Origin: UMGS1590 sp036303105
Lineage (GTDB): Bacteria; Bacillota; Peptococcia; Peptococcales; Peptococcaceae
NCBI GenBank assembly: GCA_036303105.1
Contig: JAXJBF010000029.1
Location: forward strand, 1-48,231
DNA: 48,231 bases
Direction of reading: 5' to 3'
A program made the translations under genes and the position numbers. Positions 15,616 to 24,413 of the stretch are shown in pieces (positions within the stretch are counted from its first letter, which is position 1; each line of letters begins with the position of its first letter). The notes under the pieces were generated by a model. That model was not told the origin of the DNA and made no database searches. It saw only the letters and a program-made list of their open reading frames with translations.

Positions 15616-15640
15616 CGCCTGCCTCGGCGGGCGTTTTTTA
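15616..15640 (+). terminator. Terminator-like hairpin in the metG leader
   Basis: A 7 bp GC stem (15616-15622 with 15627-15633, loop CTCG) followed by six T residues ends 22 bases before the metG start, between promoter and gene. This placement suggests transcription attenuation. No T-box core motif was found. Confidence 0.6.
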
Positions 15641-15660
15641 ATAACCAGAGGAGGCTTACA

Positions 15661-17592
15661 ATGAGCAACGATACCTTCTATATCACAACACCTATTTATT
15701 ATCCAAGTGCCAAACTGCACATCGGTAATGCTTACAGTACCGTACTCGCCGATACTGCTGCCCGTTATAAAAAAATGCGCGGCATCGACACCTTCTTCTT
15801 GACTGGCAGCGATGAACACGGTCAGAAGATCCAACGTGCTGCAGAAGCTGCTGGTGTCACGCCAAAAGAATATGTCGATCAGATCGTTGAAGGTCCTGGC
15901 GGCTTCAAAAATCTTTGGGATGCCTTGATGATTGACTATGATAAATTCATCCGCACTACAGACGATTATCATGTCAAAGCTGTTCAAAAGTTGTTCCAGA
16001 TCATCTATGAAAAAGGGGACATCTATAAATCCTCTTACAGCGGCCATTACTGCACCAGCTGTGAAACCTTCTTCACCGATCTTCAGCTTGTAGATGGCGA
16101 CCACTGCCCAGACTGCGGCAAGAAAACCGAAATCCTTTCTGAAGAAAGCTACTTCTTCAAAATGAGCAACTATCAGGATCAATTGCTTCAATATATTGAA
16201 GACCATCCTAATTTTATCATGCCTGAAAGCCGCCGCAACGAAATGATCAACTTCATCAAAGGCGGCCTCGAAGACCTCTGCATTTCTCGCTCCACCTTTG
16301 ACTGGGGCATTCCAGTGCCAATCGATGGCAAACATGTCATCTATGTATGGTTTGACGCACTTTCCAACTATATCACCGCCTTAGGCTGGAACAGCGACGA
16401 CGACAGCCTCTATCAAAAATACTGGCCAGCCAACGTCCATCTCGTTGGTAAAGACATCGTTCGTTTCCACTCGATCATTTGGCCAACCATCTTATTGGCT
16501 GCAGATATTCCTCTGCCAAAACAAATCTTTGGCCATGGCTGGGTGCTGAGCGATGGTGGCAAAATGAGTAAATCCAAAGGCAATGTGGTTGACCCATTCA
16601 AGCTCATCGAAAAATATGGCGTAGATGCTGTACGCTACTATCTCCTGCGTGAAATTCCAATCGGTCAGGATGGCAACTACACCGAAGAATTGTTCATTAC
16701 CCGCTATAACAACGATCTTGCCAATGACTACGGCAACCTTGTCAGCCGCACCGTCAGCATGATCGACAAATATTGCGATGGCATCATGCCTGCTTCTGAA
16801 CAAGAAGAAATCATTGATGAAGATCTCATCCAAATGGCTATTACACTCGCAGCACAAGTGGCCTTTGAACTTGACAAGCTCAATTTCCCTGGCGCACTGA
16901 GCCGCATCTTTGCTTTGATCGGCCGCGCCAACAAATACATTGATGAAACCACGCCATGGATTCTTGCCAAAGACGACAAGTACCATGCACGTCTCATGAC
17001 CGTGCTCTACAACCTGGCTGAAATCGTTCGCATCACAACCATTCTCTTAAAGCCATTCATGCCAGATCTGGCACCTCGTGTATCCGAACAGCTCGGTGTT
17101 GATCTGACACAGGCAACCTGGGCCGATGCTACCACCTGGGCAATGATTCCTGCTGGCGCAAAGGTTCACAAAGGCGCACCACTCTTCCCTCGCATTGACC
17201 CAGCCAGCATTGAACTGCCAGCTGAAAAAGAAGAAAAACCTGCTGTCACGTTCAAAGACGAAGTGGCTTTCGACGATTTTAGCAAATTGGATCTGCGTGT
17301 TGCCCTTGTTAAAGACTGCAAGCCTGTCGAAAAAGCAGACAAGCTGCTGCAATTCACGTTGGATGTTGGCGGCGAAGAACGCACCATCGTCAGCGGCATT
17401 CGCTCTTTCTACAAAGATCCAGCGGCACTCATCGGCAAAAAGCTGGTCATTATTGCCAACCTGGCACCAAAGAAAATTCGTGGCATCATGAGCCGTGGCA
17501 TGATTCTGACCGCAGCAACCGATGATGACAGCGTGCTTGAAGTACTGCAGGTTCAAAACGATGCTATCGCATCCGGTGCAACGATTTCCTGA
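15661..17592 (+). CDS. metG: Methionyl-tRNA synthetase
   Basis: 643 residues from ATG 15661, with GAGGAGG upstream. It charges tRNA-Met with methionine. Class I signatures are present: KLHIGNAY (HIGH-like, about 17-24) and GKMSKSKGNV (KMSKS, about 300). A zinc-binding insertion carries CTSC and CPDCGKK (about 126-162). The C-terminal ~100 residues (from FDDFSKLDLRVALV) form the tRNA-binding OB domain found in many bacterial MetG. An in-frame longer reading from 15478 would cross promoter and terminator, so it is not used. tatD follows 8 bases after the stop, so the two are co-transcribed. Confidence 0.97.
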   Translation: MSNDTFYITTPIYYPSAKLHIGNAYSTVLADTAARYKKMRGIDTFFLTGSDEHGQKIQRAAEAAGVTPKEYVDQIVEGPGGFKNLWDALMIDYDKFIRTTDDYHVKAVQKLFQIIYEKGDIYKSSYSGHYCTSCETFFTDLQLVDGDHCPDCGKKTEILSEESYFFKMSNYQDQLLQYIEDHPNFIMPESRRNEMINFIKGGLEDLCISRSTFDWGIPVPIDGKHVIYVWFDALSNYITALGWNSDDDSLYQKYWPANVHLVGKDIVRFHSIIWPTILLAADIPLPKQIFGHGWVLSDGGKMSKSKGNVVDPFKLIEKYGVDAVRYYLLREIPIGQDGNYTEELFITRYNNDLANDYGNLVSRTVSMIDKYCDGIMPASEQEEIIDEDLIQMAITLAAQVAFELDKLNFPGALSRIFALIGRANKYIDETTPWILAKDDKYHARLMTVLYNLAEIVRITTILLKPFMPDLAPRVSEQLGVDLTQATWADATTWAMIPAGAKVHKGAPLFPRIDPASIELPAEKEEKPAVTFKDEVAFDDFSKLDLRVALVKDCKPVEKADKLLQFTLDVGGEERTIVSGIRSFYKDPAALIGKKLVIIANLAPKKIRGIMSRGMILTAATDDDSVLEVLQVQNDAIASGATIS

Positions 17593-17600
17593 GGCACGCC

Positions 17601-18371
17601 ATGCAATATTTAATGGATACCCACGCCCATGTGATGGATCCTGCTTTTCAGGAAGATTATGACGCCGTACTCGCACGTACTTTGGCCTTGCATGCCATTA
17701 TCAACGTAGGCTGCAATTTTGACGATGCCGAATCCGCTGTTGCACTGGCCGAACAAGAACCGCAGGTTTATGCTGCTGTCGCATTGCATCCAGAAGATGC
17801 ACGCAAGTACGACCCCATCAAATGGGAACGTCTGGTTGAACTGGCCAAGCACCCTCGTGTGGTTGCCATTGGCGAAACAGGGCTGGACTACCATTGGGAC
17901 ACAGCCACACCAGAAGAACAGAAAGTCCTGCTCTTCCGGCATATTGAGCTGGCAAAGGCACTCGACAAACCTCTCATCATTCATGATCGCGAAGCACATC
18001 GTGACTGCTTTGACACGCTCTGGCAAGGCGGTGCAGAAGCCGTTGGCGGCGTATTTCATGCCTACTCCGGTTCTGTAGAGATGATGCATGAAGCCTTGGC
18101 CCATCATTTTTACATTGGCCTGGGCGGTGTGGTCACCTTCAAAAATGCAAAAACCGCCAAACAAGTTGCTCAAGAGGTGCCGCTTGACCGCTTGCTGCTT
18201 GAAACCGACTGTCCTTATATGACCCCGGTGCCATTCCGCGGCAAACGCAACGAACCAAGCTACGTGCGCTACGTCGCAGAAGAAATCGCCAAGCTCCGCG
18301 GCATCGACGTTGAAACGCTCTGCCGCGCCACCTACGAAAATGCATGCCGATTGTTTAAAACGGATTTCTAA
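17601..18371 (+). CDS. tatD: TatD-family metal-dependent hydrolase
   Basis: 256 residues. The TIM-barrel hydrolase motifs are present: MDTHAHVMDPAF (metal-binding HxH), GETGLDYHWD, IHDREAH (about 131-137), FHAYSG and ETDCPYMTP. TatD proteins show 3'-5' DNase activity and have been linked to DNA repair; the metG-tatD order is common in Firmicutes. The length matches the family. A strong terminator follows. Confidence 0.93.
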   Translation: MQYLMDTHAHVMDPAFQEDYDAVLARTLALHAIINVGCNFDDAESAVALAEQEPQVYAAVALHPEDARKYDPIKWERLVELAKHPRVVAIGETGLDYHWDTATPEEQKVLLFRHIELAKALDKPLIIHDREAHRDCFDTLWQGGAEAVGGVFHAYSGSVEMMHEALAHHFYIGLGGVVTFKNAKTAKQVAQEVPLDRLLLETDCPYMTPVPFRGKRNEPSYVRYVAEEIAKLRGIDVETLCRATYENACRLFKTDF

Positions 18372-18380
18372 CGCAAATCA

Positions 18381-18410
18381 GCCGCTCACAACCATGAGCG
18401 GCTTTTATTT
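18381..18410 (+). terminator. Intrinsic terminator of metG-tatD
   Basis: An 8 bp GC-rich stem (18381-18388 with 18395-18402, 6-base loop) is followed by TTTTATTTTT, nine bases after the tatD stop. Confidence 0.85.
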
Positions 18411-18461
18411 TTACAGCATCTTCGTTATAATGAAATCATCTACTGAAAAGGAGGTTCAGCC

Positions 18462-19997
18462 ATGAACCATTATGATATGATCGTCATCGGCACTGGCGCC
18501 GCCAACATTGTTCTTGAGGCCGCACAGCTGGCAGGCAAGCGCTGCGCTCAAATTGAACGCGGTAAGTTTGGCGGCACCTGCCTCACACGCGGCTGCATTC
18601 CAACGAAAGTGCTCGTCACAGCGGCAGACCGTCTCTATGAAATGCGTGAAGCCGACACGCTCGGCCTCCATGCCGGCGAAATTTCCTTCGATTGGGGCAA
18701 GGTATCGGAACGCGTCTGGAACAAAATAGACGAGAGCAAAGGACTGCGCCAGTTTTATCTCGATGAACCACACACCGATGTATACGAAGGAACGGCACAC
18801 TTCACCGACGACCACACCATCGAAGTGCATTATGCAAACGGAACGGTGAGCGCGCCAATGACCGCCGACCGCATTTACATCGCCACCGGCGGGAAAACAA
18901 AGATCCCTGCGATGCAAGGCATCGACACCATCGACTATTACACCAGCGAAAGCTTTTTTGGTGACAAATATCCTGCTGAACCGTTCAAAGACATCATCGT
19001 TGTCGGCGGCGGCGCCATTGGCTGTGAATTCGCACATATTTTCCGTGCTTTCGGCGCCCGTGTGCAGCTGGTGCAGCACAATGTGCGCTTGCTTCCAAAG
19101 AGCGACGAAGCATGTTCTTCCGCTTGCAAAAAGAACCTCGAAGCCGATGGCATCACCCTCTATTTCAACAAAGAAACACCATCTGTTCGCCAAGAAAACG
19201 GCCGCATCGTCCTAACGATGGAAGATCGCGCCACCGGTGCGCTGGAGGACATTGAAGCCGATGACCTCTTCATCTGCCCCGGCATTGTCCCTGCGACCGA
19301 TGGCCTCGGCCTTGAAAATACGTCCATCGCCTTGGACAATCGTGGCTGGATTCGCACCAACGAATTTCTTGAAACCAGTGTGGACGGCGTCTACGCTCTT
19401 GGGGATATCAACGGCCGTCAACAGTTCCGCCACAAAGCCAACTACGAAGCAGACATCCTGGCTTACAACCATTACAAATCCAAGAGCACAACCGACAAAC
19501 GCTGGGCTCGCTATGATCTGGTGCCAGCGGTCACCTTCACCCATCCGGAAGTGGCCGATGTCGGCCTCACCGAACAACAGGCGTGCGAACAAGGACATCG
19601 CGTGCGCATCGGCCTGAATCCATACGCTGCCACGGCAAAAGGCTATGCCCTTGGGTATGAACCTGGCAGCGAAGACCGCGCCTTTGCAAAACTCATCATC
19701 GACGATGAAACCAATGAACTGCTTGGCATGCACGCTGTTGGGCCATTTGCTTCCACGCTCATTCAGCCGTTCCTCAATCTGATGAACAGCGGCGACACCG
19801 TGCTCATACCGTTGAATGAAGACATCGCCAGCAACGAAACCAAGCATCTGCGCGCCATCCATCTCCGCCGTTATCTCGATCCGCACAATCATCGCACCGT
19901 GCGAGAAACCATGGTGCCTCATCCTTCTCTTTCCGAAGTCGGCATCTGGACCTACTATCCTATCGAAGAACAGCGCATCGCTGAAAATAACGACTAA
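18462..19997 (+). CDS. Flavin disulfide reductase, mycothione-reductase/dihydrolipoamide-dehydrogenase-like
   Basis: 511 residues; start ATG 18462 with AAGGAGG upstream. It is a class I pyridine-nucleotide disulfide oxidoreductase: FAD site GTGAAN (about 10-15), redox pair in GGTCLTRGCIPTK (about 37-49, C40/C45-like CxxxxC), NAD(P) site VVGGGAIGCEF, second FAD motif VYALGDING, and the dimer-domain PHPSLSE with the catalytic His/Glu. GTGAANxxLE, lacking the third glycine of GxGxxG, is more like mycothione reductase than lipoamide dehydrogenase. No 2-oxoacid dehydrogenase genes are nearby, so a lipoamide role has no support here. A TATAAT lies at 18426-18431 upstream. The electron acceptor is unknown. 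Confidence 0.85.
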   Translation: MNHYDMIVIGTGAANIVLEAAQLAGKRCAQIERGKFGGTCLTRGCIPTKVLVTAADRLYEMREADTLGLHAGEISFDWGKVSERVWNKIDESKGLRQFYLDEPHTDVYEGTAHFTDDHTIEVHYANGTVSAPMTADRIYIATGGKTKIPAMQGIDTIDYYTSESFFGDKYPAEPFKDIIVVGGGAIGCEFAHIFRAFGARVQLVQHNVRLLPKSDEACSSACKKNLEADGITLYFNKETPSVRQENGRIVLTMEDRATGALEDIEADDLFICPGIVPATDGLGLENTSIALDNRGWIRTNEFLETSVDGVYALGDINGRQQFRHKANYEADILAYNHYKSKSTTDKRWARYDLVPAVTFTHPEVADVGLTEQQACEQGHRVRIGLNPYAATAKGYALGYEPGSEDRAFAKLIIDDETNELLGMHAVGPFASTLIQPFLNLMNSGDTVLIPLNEDIASNETKHLRAIHLRRYLDPHNHRTVRETMVPHPSLSEVGIWTYYPIEEQRIAENND

Positions 19998-20001
19998 AAC
20001 C

Positions 20002-20050
20002 ATCACCGCCCGTAGGTATTGTTTGAGCAATACTTACGGGCGGTGATTTT
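20002..20050. terminator. Bidirectional terminator between convergent genes
   Basis: A 20 bp stem (20002-20021 with 20028-20047, one G-T pair, loop TTTGAG) with T-rich sequence on the right and A-rich on the left can end both the flavoprotein transcript and the sigma/anti-sigma transcript. Confidence 0.85.
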
Positions 20051-20085
20051 ATTGATGGCCAACATCTCCTTCTATCGTCCTATCG

Positions 20086-20754
20086 TCAAGATGCTTCGCT
20101 TTCAGCATCTGGCTTTTCGCTGGCAGGCTGATATGCAACATTGGCAGGATCACAATCGTCATTGTTAAATTCCCAAGCGCTCGCGTAACGATCGCTTGAG
20201 ATGTGCCAACCACCATATTTTTTCGCGGTCACGAAAAGATCACCCTCGTCATCTTCGATCTTGACATAGCACATATTTTCCTCATCAAAAGAATTTGTAA
20301 TGTCCTTGGCCATGTCTTGGTAAAACAGCCAAATCGAACCGTCGTCATAGTACTCAATGTTTGGCGCATCAAGCTGATCCATGATCTCCTCTTCAGTAAG
20401 CGCGCGTTCGTTGCCAAACATATCAAAGGCAACACCGCCGCCTCCAGCAGTTTGCATGTCGCCATTTTCATCTGGATAATGCACCGTATATGAACCATCG
20501 TCATTGATGTCAAGAGTTGCCGTCGTCTGATCGCCATGAATCCACAGCTGAATCGTGCGCTGAATACCGCCAATATTCGCTGCATAGGCACCACCGCCTC
20601 CGGCACATACCAGCAGGCAAATCACAGCCACCATCGCCACCACACGTTTCGTTTGTCGTTTTTTGTATGCTTTCATGGTTGCTTCCTCCAATCGAATGTC
20701 TCGAGAAGGTTGGAGGGCTGAAAAGGCCAGTTGATATTTTTCCTTATTCGTCAT
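20086..20754 (-). CDS. Probable anti-sigma factor, single-pass membrane protein
   Basis: 222 residues from ATG 20754, with AAGGAGG 9 bases upstream inside the sigma gene; an upstream in-frame GTG (20757) is possible. A charged N-terminal segment (1-35) is followed by one membrane segment (about 38-58, VVAMVAVICLLVCAGG) and an acidic exterior domain without recognisable catalytic motif. It overlaps the end of an ECF sigma gene by 11 bases, the usual arrangement for sigma factor and its membrane-bound inhibitor. I see no zinc-binding HxxxCxxC motif. The assignment rests on position and topology. Confidence 0.7.
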   Translation of the reverse strand: MTNKEKYQLAFSALQPSRDIRLEEATMKAYKKRQTKRVVAMVAVICLLVCAGGGGAYAANIGGIQRTIQLWIHGDQTTATLDINDDGSYTVHYPDENGDMQTAGGGGVAFDMFGNERALTEEEIMDQLDAPNIEYYDDGSIWLFYQDMAKDITNSFDEENMCYVKIEDDEGDLFVTAKKYGGWHISSDRYASAWEFNNDDCDPANVAYQPASEKPDAESEAS

Positions 20755-21226
20755 CACTCCACACCTCCTTTAATGTGTCTCTTAGCATGGCTCTGGCTCG
20801 AGAAAGTCTGGTTTTGACATTGGCTTCCGAGAGATGTAAAATCTCTGCGATTTCTCGTATGCTGTACGCTTCATAGTAGAATAGATGAATAACAATACGA
20901 TATTTTTGAGGCAAACCCATCACAACTTCAAACAGCCATTCTGATTCCTGATTTTCAAATGGCAAAGTCATCATTGTTTCAGCCAACGATGTACGATTTC
21001 GCCGCCAAAAAGTTCGCGTTGCATTTTTTGCCTTATTAATGGTCACGCGAATGAGCCATGCTCGAATATGTTCTTCATTTTGAAAATCTCTATTTTTTAA
21101 ATGATACTGAATGAACGCATCTTGTACCACCTCTTCAGCATCTTCACGGTTCTTGCAAACGTTGAACGCTACAGCAAAAAGGTTTTGATGATAACGTGCA
21201 ATCAGTGACTCAACTGGTAGTCTCAT
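20744..21226 (-). CDS. ECF-type RNA polymerase sigma factor
   Basis: 160 residues from ATG 21226; two earlier in-frame starts (21235, 21241) cannot be excluded because the ribosome site is weak. Region 2 is visible as LFAVAFNVCKNREDAEEVVQDAFIQ (about 17-41), and region 4 as LPQKYRIVIHLFYYEAYSIREIAEIL followed by SEANVKTRLSRARAMLRD, the helix-turn-helix contacting the -35 element. There is no region 1 or 3. It directs polymerase to a small regulon, likely including its own operon, and is probably held by the overlapping membrane protein. The trigger is unknown. Confidence 0.92.
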   Translation of the reverse strand: MRLPVESLIARYHQNLFAVAFNVCKNREDAEEVVQDAFIQYHLKNRDFQNEEHIRAWLIRVTINKAKNATRTFWRRNRTSLAETMMTLPFENQESEWLFEVVMGLPQKYRIVIHLFYYEAYSIREIAEILHLSEANVKTRLSRARAMLRDTLKEVWSDDE

Positions 21227-21298
21227 GAGAATCACCATCACTCTATGATATTAAAAGGTTCCTTTGCTTATAATACAACTGTGCACTTTAAAAGGTGA

Positions 21299-21353
21299 CA
21301 AAAAATTGCCCATTGCTCAATTTGAAATTCCTTCAAATTGAGCAATGGGCAAT
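21299..21353 (-). terminator. Strong terminator at the end of the recN operon
   Basis: A perfect 21-22 bp stem (21305-21326 with 21332-21353, loop of 5) is followed on the minus strand by TTTTTT. It closes the long asp23-recN operon and isolates it from the sigma-factor gene. Confidence 0.9.
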
Positions 21354-21381
21354 CACAAATTTAATGTATCTTTATAAAACT

Positions 21382-23052
21382 TTATTGAAATTTCTTTGCT
21401 TCACGCAAACGTTTAGCATGTTCAAGCTGCCATTCATCGACACTGCCACTCATTCGTGCAACTTCGCGAACAATTGCCGCCTCAGTATCCAGCATGGTGA
21501 CGTGGGTTTCTGTGAGGCCATCCACGGTAGATTTTTCAATATAAAAATTACGGTCAGCACGCGCAGCAATGCTTGGTGCATGCGTCACACAGATGACCTG
21601 CTCATGTTGACCGAGGGCTTCAAGTTTATCGGCAACAGTCGTAAGAACAAGACCGCCAATGCCAGTATCGATTTCATCAAAAATCAACGTATCAACATCT
21701 CCTGCGCCGCTAAGAATGGTTTTAATAGCAAGCATGATGCGGCTCATTTCACCGCCGGAGGCGATATCATAAAGCGGACGCAGCGGCATCCCTGGATTTG
21801 GCGCAATCATAAAAAGGCAGGTATCCGTGCCACTGGCATCACCACTAAAATGCTCAAAATGCACTTCAAAGCGCACTGTTTCCATGGCCATGTCAGAAAG
21901 CTCACTGATCAGTCGTCTGCTAAACGCTTCACCAAGCTTAACACGGCTTTCATGAAGTTGATCCGCCAAGTGCATGTAGCTTGCACGATCATGTGTATAC
22001 GTTTGGCGAAGATCGGCCAGCGTATCATCCATGCTGCCAAATTGCTCTATCTTTTCTTTCCAACCGGCAAGAGCATCTACCAAGCTGTCTATATCCATTT
22101 GATACTTACGCCGCAAGCTGGCAAGTGTTGACAATCGATCATCCATCGCCTCAAGTGTAGCTGGATCAAAATCAATGCCTTCCCGATAATGCTCCAGATC
22201 ACGAGCAGTGTCATCAATGACAATACGTACACTTTCCAGTTCTCGAATATAGCCTTTAACTTGCTCATCATACCTTGCAACAGCTTTGAGACGCTCCACC
22301 GCGTCGGTAAGCATTTCATGCACACTGCCCTGGGCATCGTAAAGTGCACCTGCCGCAGCAAAAGCCGCGTCATAGAGATCCTGTGAATGTGCCGCTTGTT
22401 TATAACGCTGAGCCAGCTCTTCTTCTTCACCTTTTTTAAGCTCAAGCGGCGCCAACTCTTCGACACGCTCCTCAAGCTGTGTCAGTTCTTTTTCAAGCTT
22501 AGCTTGTTGGCGCAATGCACGCTTTAACGCGCGTCCACTTTGCTGCGCCTGTGCATAAGCTGTCACCACCTGTGCACGCAAATCCTGATGTTTGGCATCT
22601 CCCAACGCATCAAGCAAAGACAGTCGTGTGGCTGCATCACCAAGTTCATCATAGTCGTGCTGCCCATAAATACTAATGAGATTGCTGCATATACTTTTAA
22701 ATTGATTTAATGTGACAATCTGACGATTGATGCGACAGACATTTTTGCCATTTTCGCGAATCTGTCGCGTTAAAACAATAGTCTCACCATCATATTCTAA
22801 TCCCAGCGCATCCAGCGTCGAAAACACCGAATGTCCTTCTGGCATCACGAAGACAGCTTCCACCAATGCATGATCTTCTCCAACCCGAATGTCTGCTACA
22901 TTGGCTCGTTCTCCAAGAATAAGCTTTACCGCGTCAATAATAATGGATTTACCGGCACCTGTTTCCCCAGAGAGCACATTGAAACGTCTATCAAATGACA
23001 GATCGACATGCTTTAACAAGGCAAAATTGTCCACTGTCAATCGTGCAAGCAT
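21382..23052 (-). CDS. recN: DNA repair protein RecN
   Basis: 556 residues; ATG 23052 with GGAGG upstream. It is an SMC-like ATPase that acts early at double-strand breaks. Walker A GETGAGKSIIIDAV (about 30-43), a long central coiled-coil region (about 155-370), ABC signature ASGGEMSRIMLAIK and Walker B TLIFDEIDTGIGG are all present in order. Length is normal. It is the last gene of the operon, directly after argR as in many Firmicutes. Confidence 0.97.
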   Translation of the reverse strand: MLARLTVDNFALLKHVDLSFDRRFNVLSGETGAGKSIIIDAVKLILGERANVADIRVGEDHALVEAVFVMPEGHSVFSTLDALGLEYDGETIVLTRQIRENGKNVCRINRQIVTLNQFKSICSNLISIYGQHDYDELGDAATRLSLLDALGDAKHQDLRAQVVTAYAQAQQSGRALKRALRQQAKLEKELTQLEERVEELAPLELKKGEEEELAQRYKQAAHSQDLYDAAFAAAGALYDAQGSVHEMLTDAVERLKAVARYDEQVKGYIRELESVRIVIDDTARDLEHYREGIDFDPATLEAMDDRLSTLASLRRKYQMDIDSLVDALAGWKEKIEQFGSMDDTLADLRQTYTHDRASYMHLADQLHESRVKLGEAFSRRLISELSDMAMETVRFEVHFEHFSGDASGTDTCLFMIAPNPGMPLRPLYDIASGGEMSRIMLAIKTILSGAGDVDTLIFDEIDTGIGGLVLTTVADKLEALGQHEQVICVTHAPSIAARADRNFYIEKSTVDGLTETHVTMLDTEAAIVREVARMSGSVDEWQLEHAKRLREAKKFQ

Positions 23053-23063
23053 GTCGATTCCTC

Positions 23064-23513
23064 CTATCTGGATGTATAATCTTCAATTTTTTCAACAACA
23101 TCCTTTACGGCTTCTTTTGGTTTAATAACCAACATCACTGTGTCATCTCCAGCGAGAGTGCCAATCACCTGTGGCCAACGAGCCCGATCAATGGCTGAAG
23201 CCACCGTGTTGGCATTGCCCGGTGCAGTATTGAGAATAAGCAAGTTTTCACTGAAATCATAGCTAATAATAAATTCTCTCAGCACCATACGCAGCTTTGC
23301 ATCAGTTACTGGCGTTTCCTGTGCAATCACGTATTTATAGCGATCACCGCCAATATTAACCTTAACCAATAATAACTCTTTTATATCACGAGAAATGGTT
23401 GCTTGAGTCGTTTCAAACCCTTCTTGCTGCAAACGTTCTGCCAACTCTTTTTGTGTACCAATTGTTTCATTCGAAACAATCTCTAGAATACGTCTTTGTC
23501 TTCTGTTTTTCAT
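23064..23513 (-). CDS. argR: Arginine repressor
   Basis: 149 residues. The N-terminal winged helix (RQRRILEIVSNETIGTQKELAERL, then TTQATISRDIKELLLVK) binds ARG boxes; the C-terminal domain carries the oligomerisation and arginine-binding segment (NTAPGNANTVASAIDRA, then GTLAGDDTVMLV, a match to the GTIAGDDTI signature). It controls arginine synthesis or catabolism. The start overlaps the nadK stop (ATGA), so translation is coupled. The nadK-argR-recN order is conserved in Firmicutes. Confidence 0.95.
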   Translation of the reverse strand: MKNRRQRRILEIVSNETIGTQKELAERLQQEGFETTQATISRDIKELLLVKVNIGGDRYKYVIAQETPVTDAKLRMVLREFIISYDFSENLLILNTAPGNANTVASAIDRARWPQVIGTLAGDDTVMLVIKPKEAVKDVVEKIEDYTSR

Positions 23514-24397
23514 ACCGATCCCTCTTTGCGATGCATACGACGATAATTACGATCAAGCAGTTTGTTACGTACTGTTTCAAAGAACTGATGTTTTTCAAGC
23601 TGAACAATACGCGTCGGCATATCCGCCTTATTGACACGGACCGTATCTCCTCGCCGTAAATGCGTTGCATAGCGACCATCTGTCAATAAATAGGCATCTT
23701 TCAAACTTCTTGTCAAATGCACTTCGATACCACCATCTGCAGGTACAATAATCGCATTAGTACCAAGAACATGCGCACAAATTGGATTAACAATCAAACA
23801 ATCCGTACCAGGATAAATCAACGGTCCGCCTGCTGACAAGGAATAGCCTGTTGATCCTGTTGGCGTAGCAATGATAATCCCATCAGCCTGATAAGAGTCA
23901 ATCAATTGATCCTTTAAATACACATCTAATTCCAATGTATTTTCTACTGGATCACGGTTAATCGTTACATCATTCAAGCCAATGGTCTGACAAATACATA
24001 CACCATTACGATATAACTCACCACTGATGGTCATTCTTTCCTCTATATCATAATTACCCGCAATCAACTGATCCAAACGTTCCTCAAATTCCTCGACTTC
24101 TAATTCAGCAAGGAATCCCAATGTCCCCTGGTTAATACCAATCATTGGAATACCCGCGCTGCGAACAATAGAGGCAGCACGTAAAAAAGTTCCATCGCCA
24201 CCAATGACCACCATCAATGAGATCGTTTGTAAAAACTGTGGCCTTGGCAAATAACGAATTCCTGCACGAGAGGCCTGCAGCTGATCGCCAGCAAATACTG
24301 TCACCTGACGTTCTGTAAATAATTGTGCGACATGCTGCGCAATGGCAGCGATATCGTTTCTTTTTACATTATAGTACATGCCTACAGCCTGATGCAT
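23510..24397 (-). CDS. nadK: NAD kinase
   Basis: 295 residues from ATG 24397, 8 bases after AGGAG; the in-frame GTG at 24400 is closer than usual. It phosphorylates NAD to NADP using ATP or polyphosphate. The motif VVIGGDGTFLRAAS (about 62-75), the LNDVTINRD segment and ATPTGSTGYSLSAGGPL (about 176-192) are diagnostic. The gene sits between the membrane nuclease-like gene and argR in a continuous operon. Confidence 0.96.
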   Translation of the reverse strand: MHQAVGMYYNVKRNDIAAIAQHVAQLFTERQVTVFAGDQLQASRAGIRYLPRPQFLQTISLMVVIGGDGTFLRAASIVRSAGIPMIGINQGTLGFLAELEVEEFEERLDQLIAGNYDIEERMTISGELYRNGVCICQTIGLNDVTINRDPVENTLELDVYLKDQLIDSYQADGIIIATPTGSTGYSLSAGGPLIYPGTDCLIVNPICAHVLGTNAIIVPADGGIEVHLTRSLKDAYLLTDGRYATHLRRGDTVRVNKADMPTRIVQLEKHQFFETVRNKLLDRNYRRMHRKEGSV

Positions 24398-24413
24398 CAC
24401 ATAATCTCCTAAC

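Noticed and set aside
15478..15660. An extra 61 residues at the N-terminus of metG
   Set aside because: The stretch contains the promoter, transcription start and terminator hairpin; the conserved protein begins at 15661 with its own ribosome site.
15582..15660. T-box riboswitch before metG
   Set aside because: Leader is only ~80 bases and lacks the AGGGTGGNACCGCG core; the alaS and proS leaders also lack it.
18403..18431. Full sigma-A promoter of the flavoprotein gene
   Set aside because: A TATAAT is present but no acceptable -35 box at 16-18 bases and no TG extension, so it is mentioned only in the gene entry.
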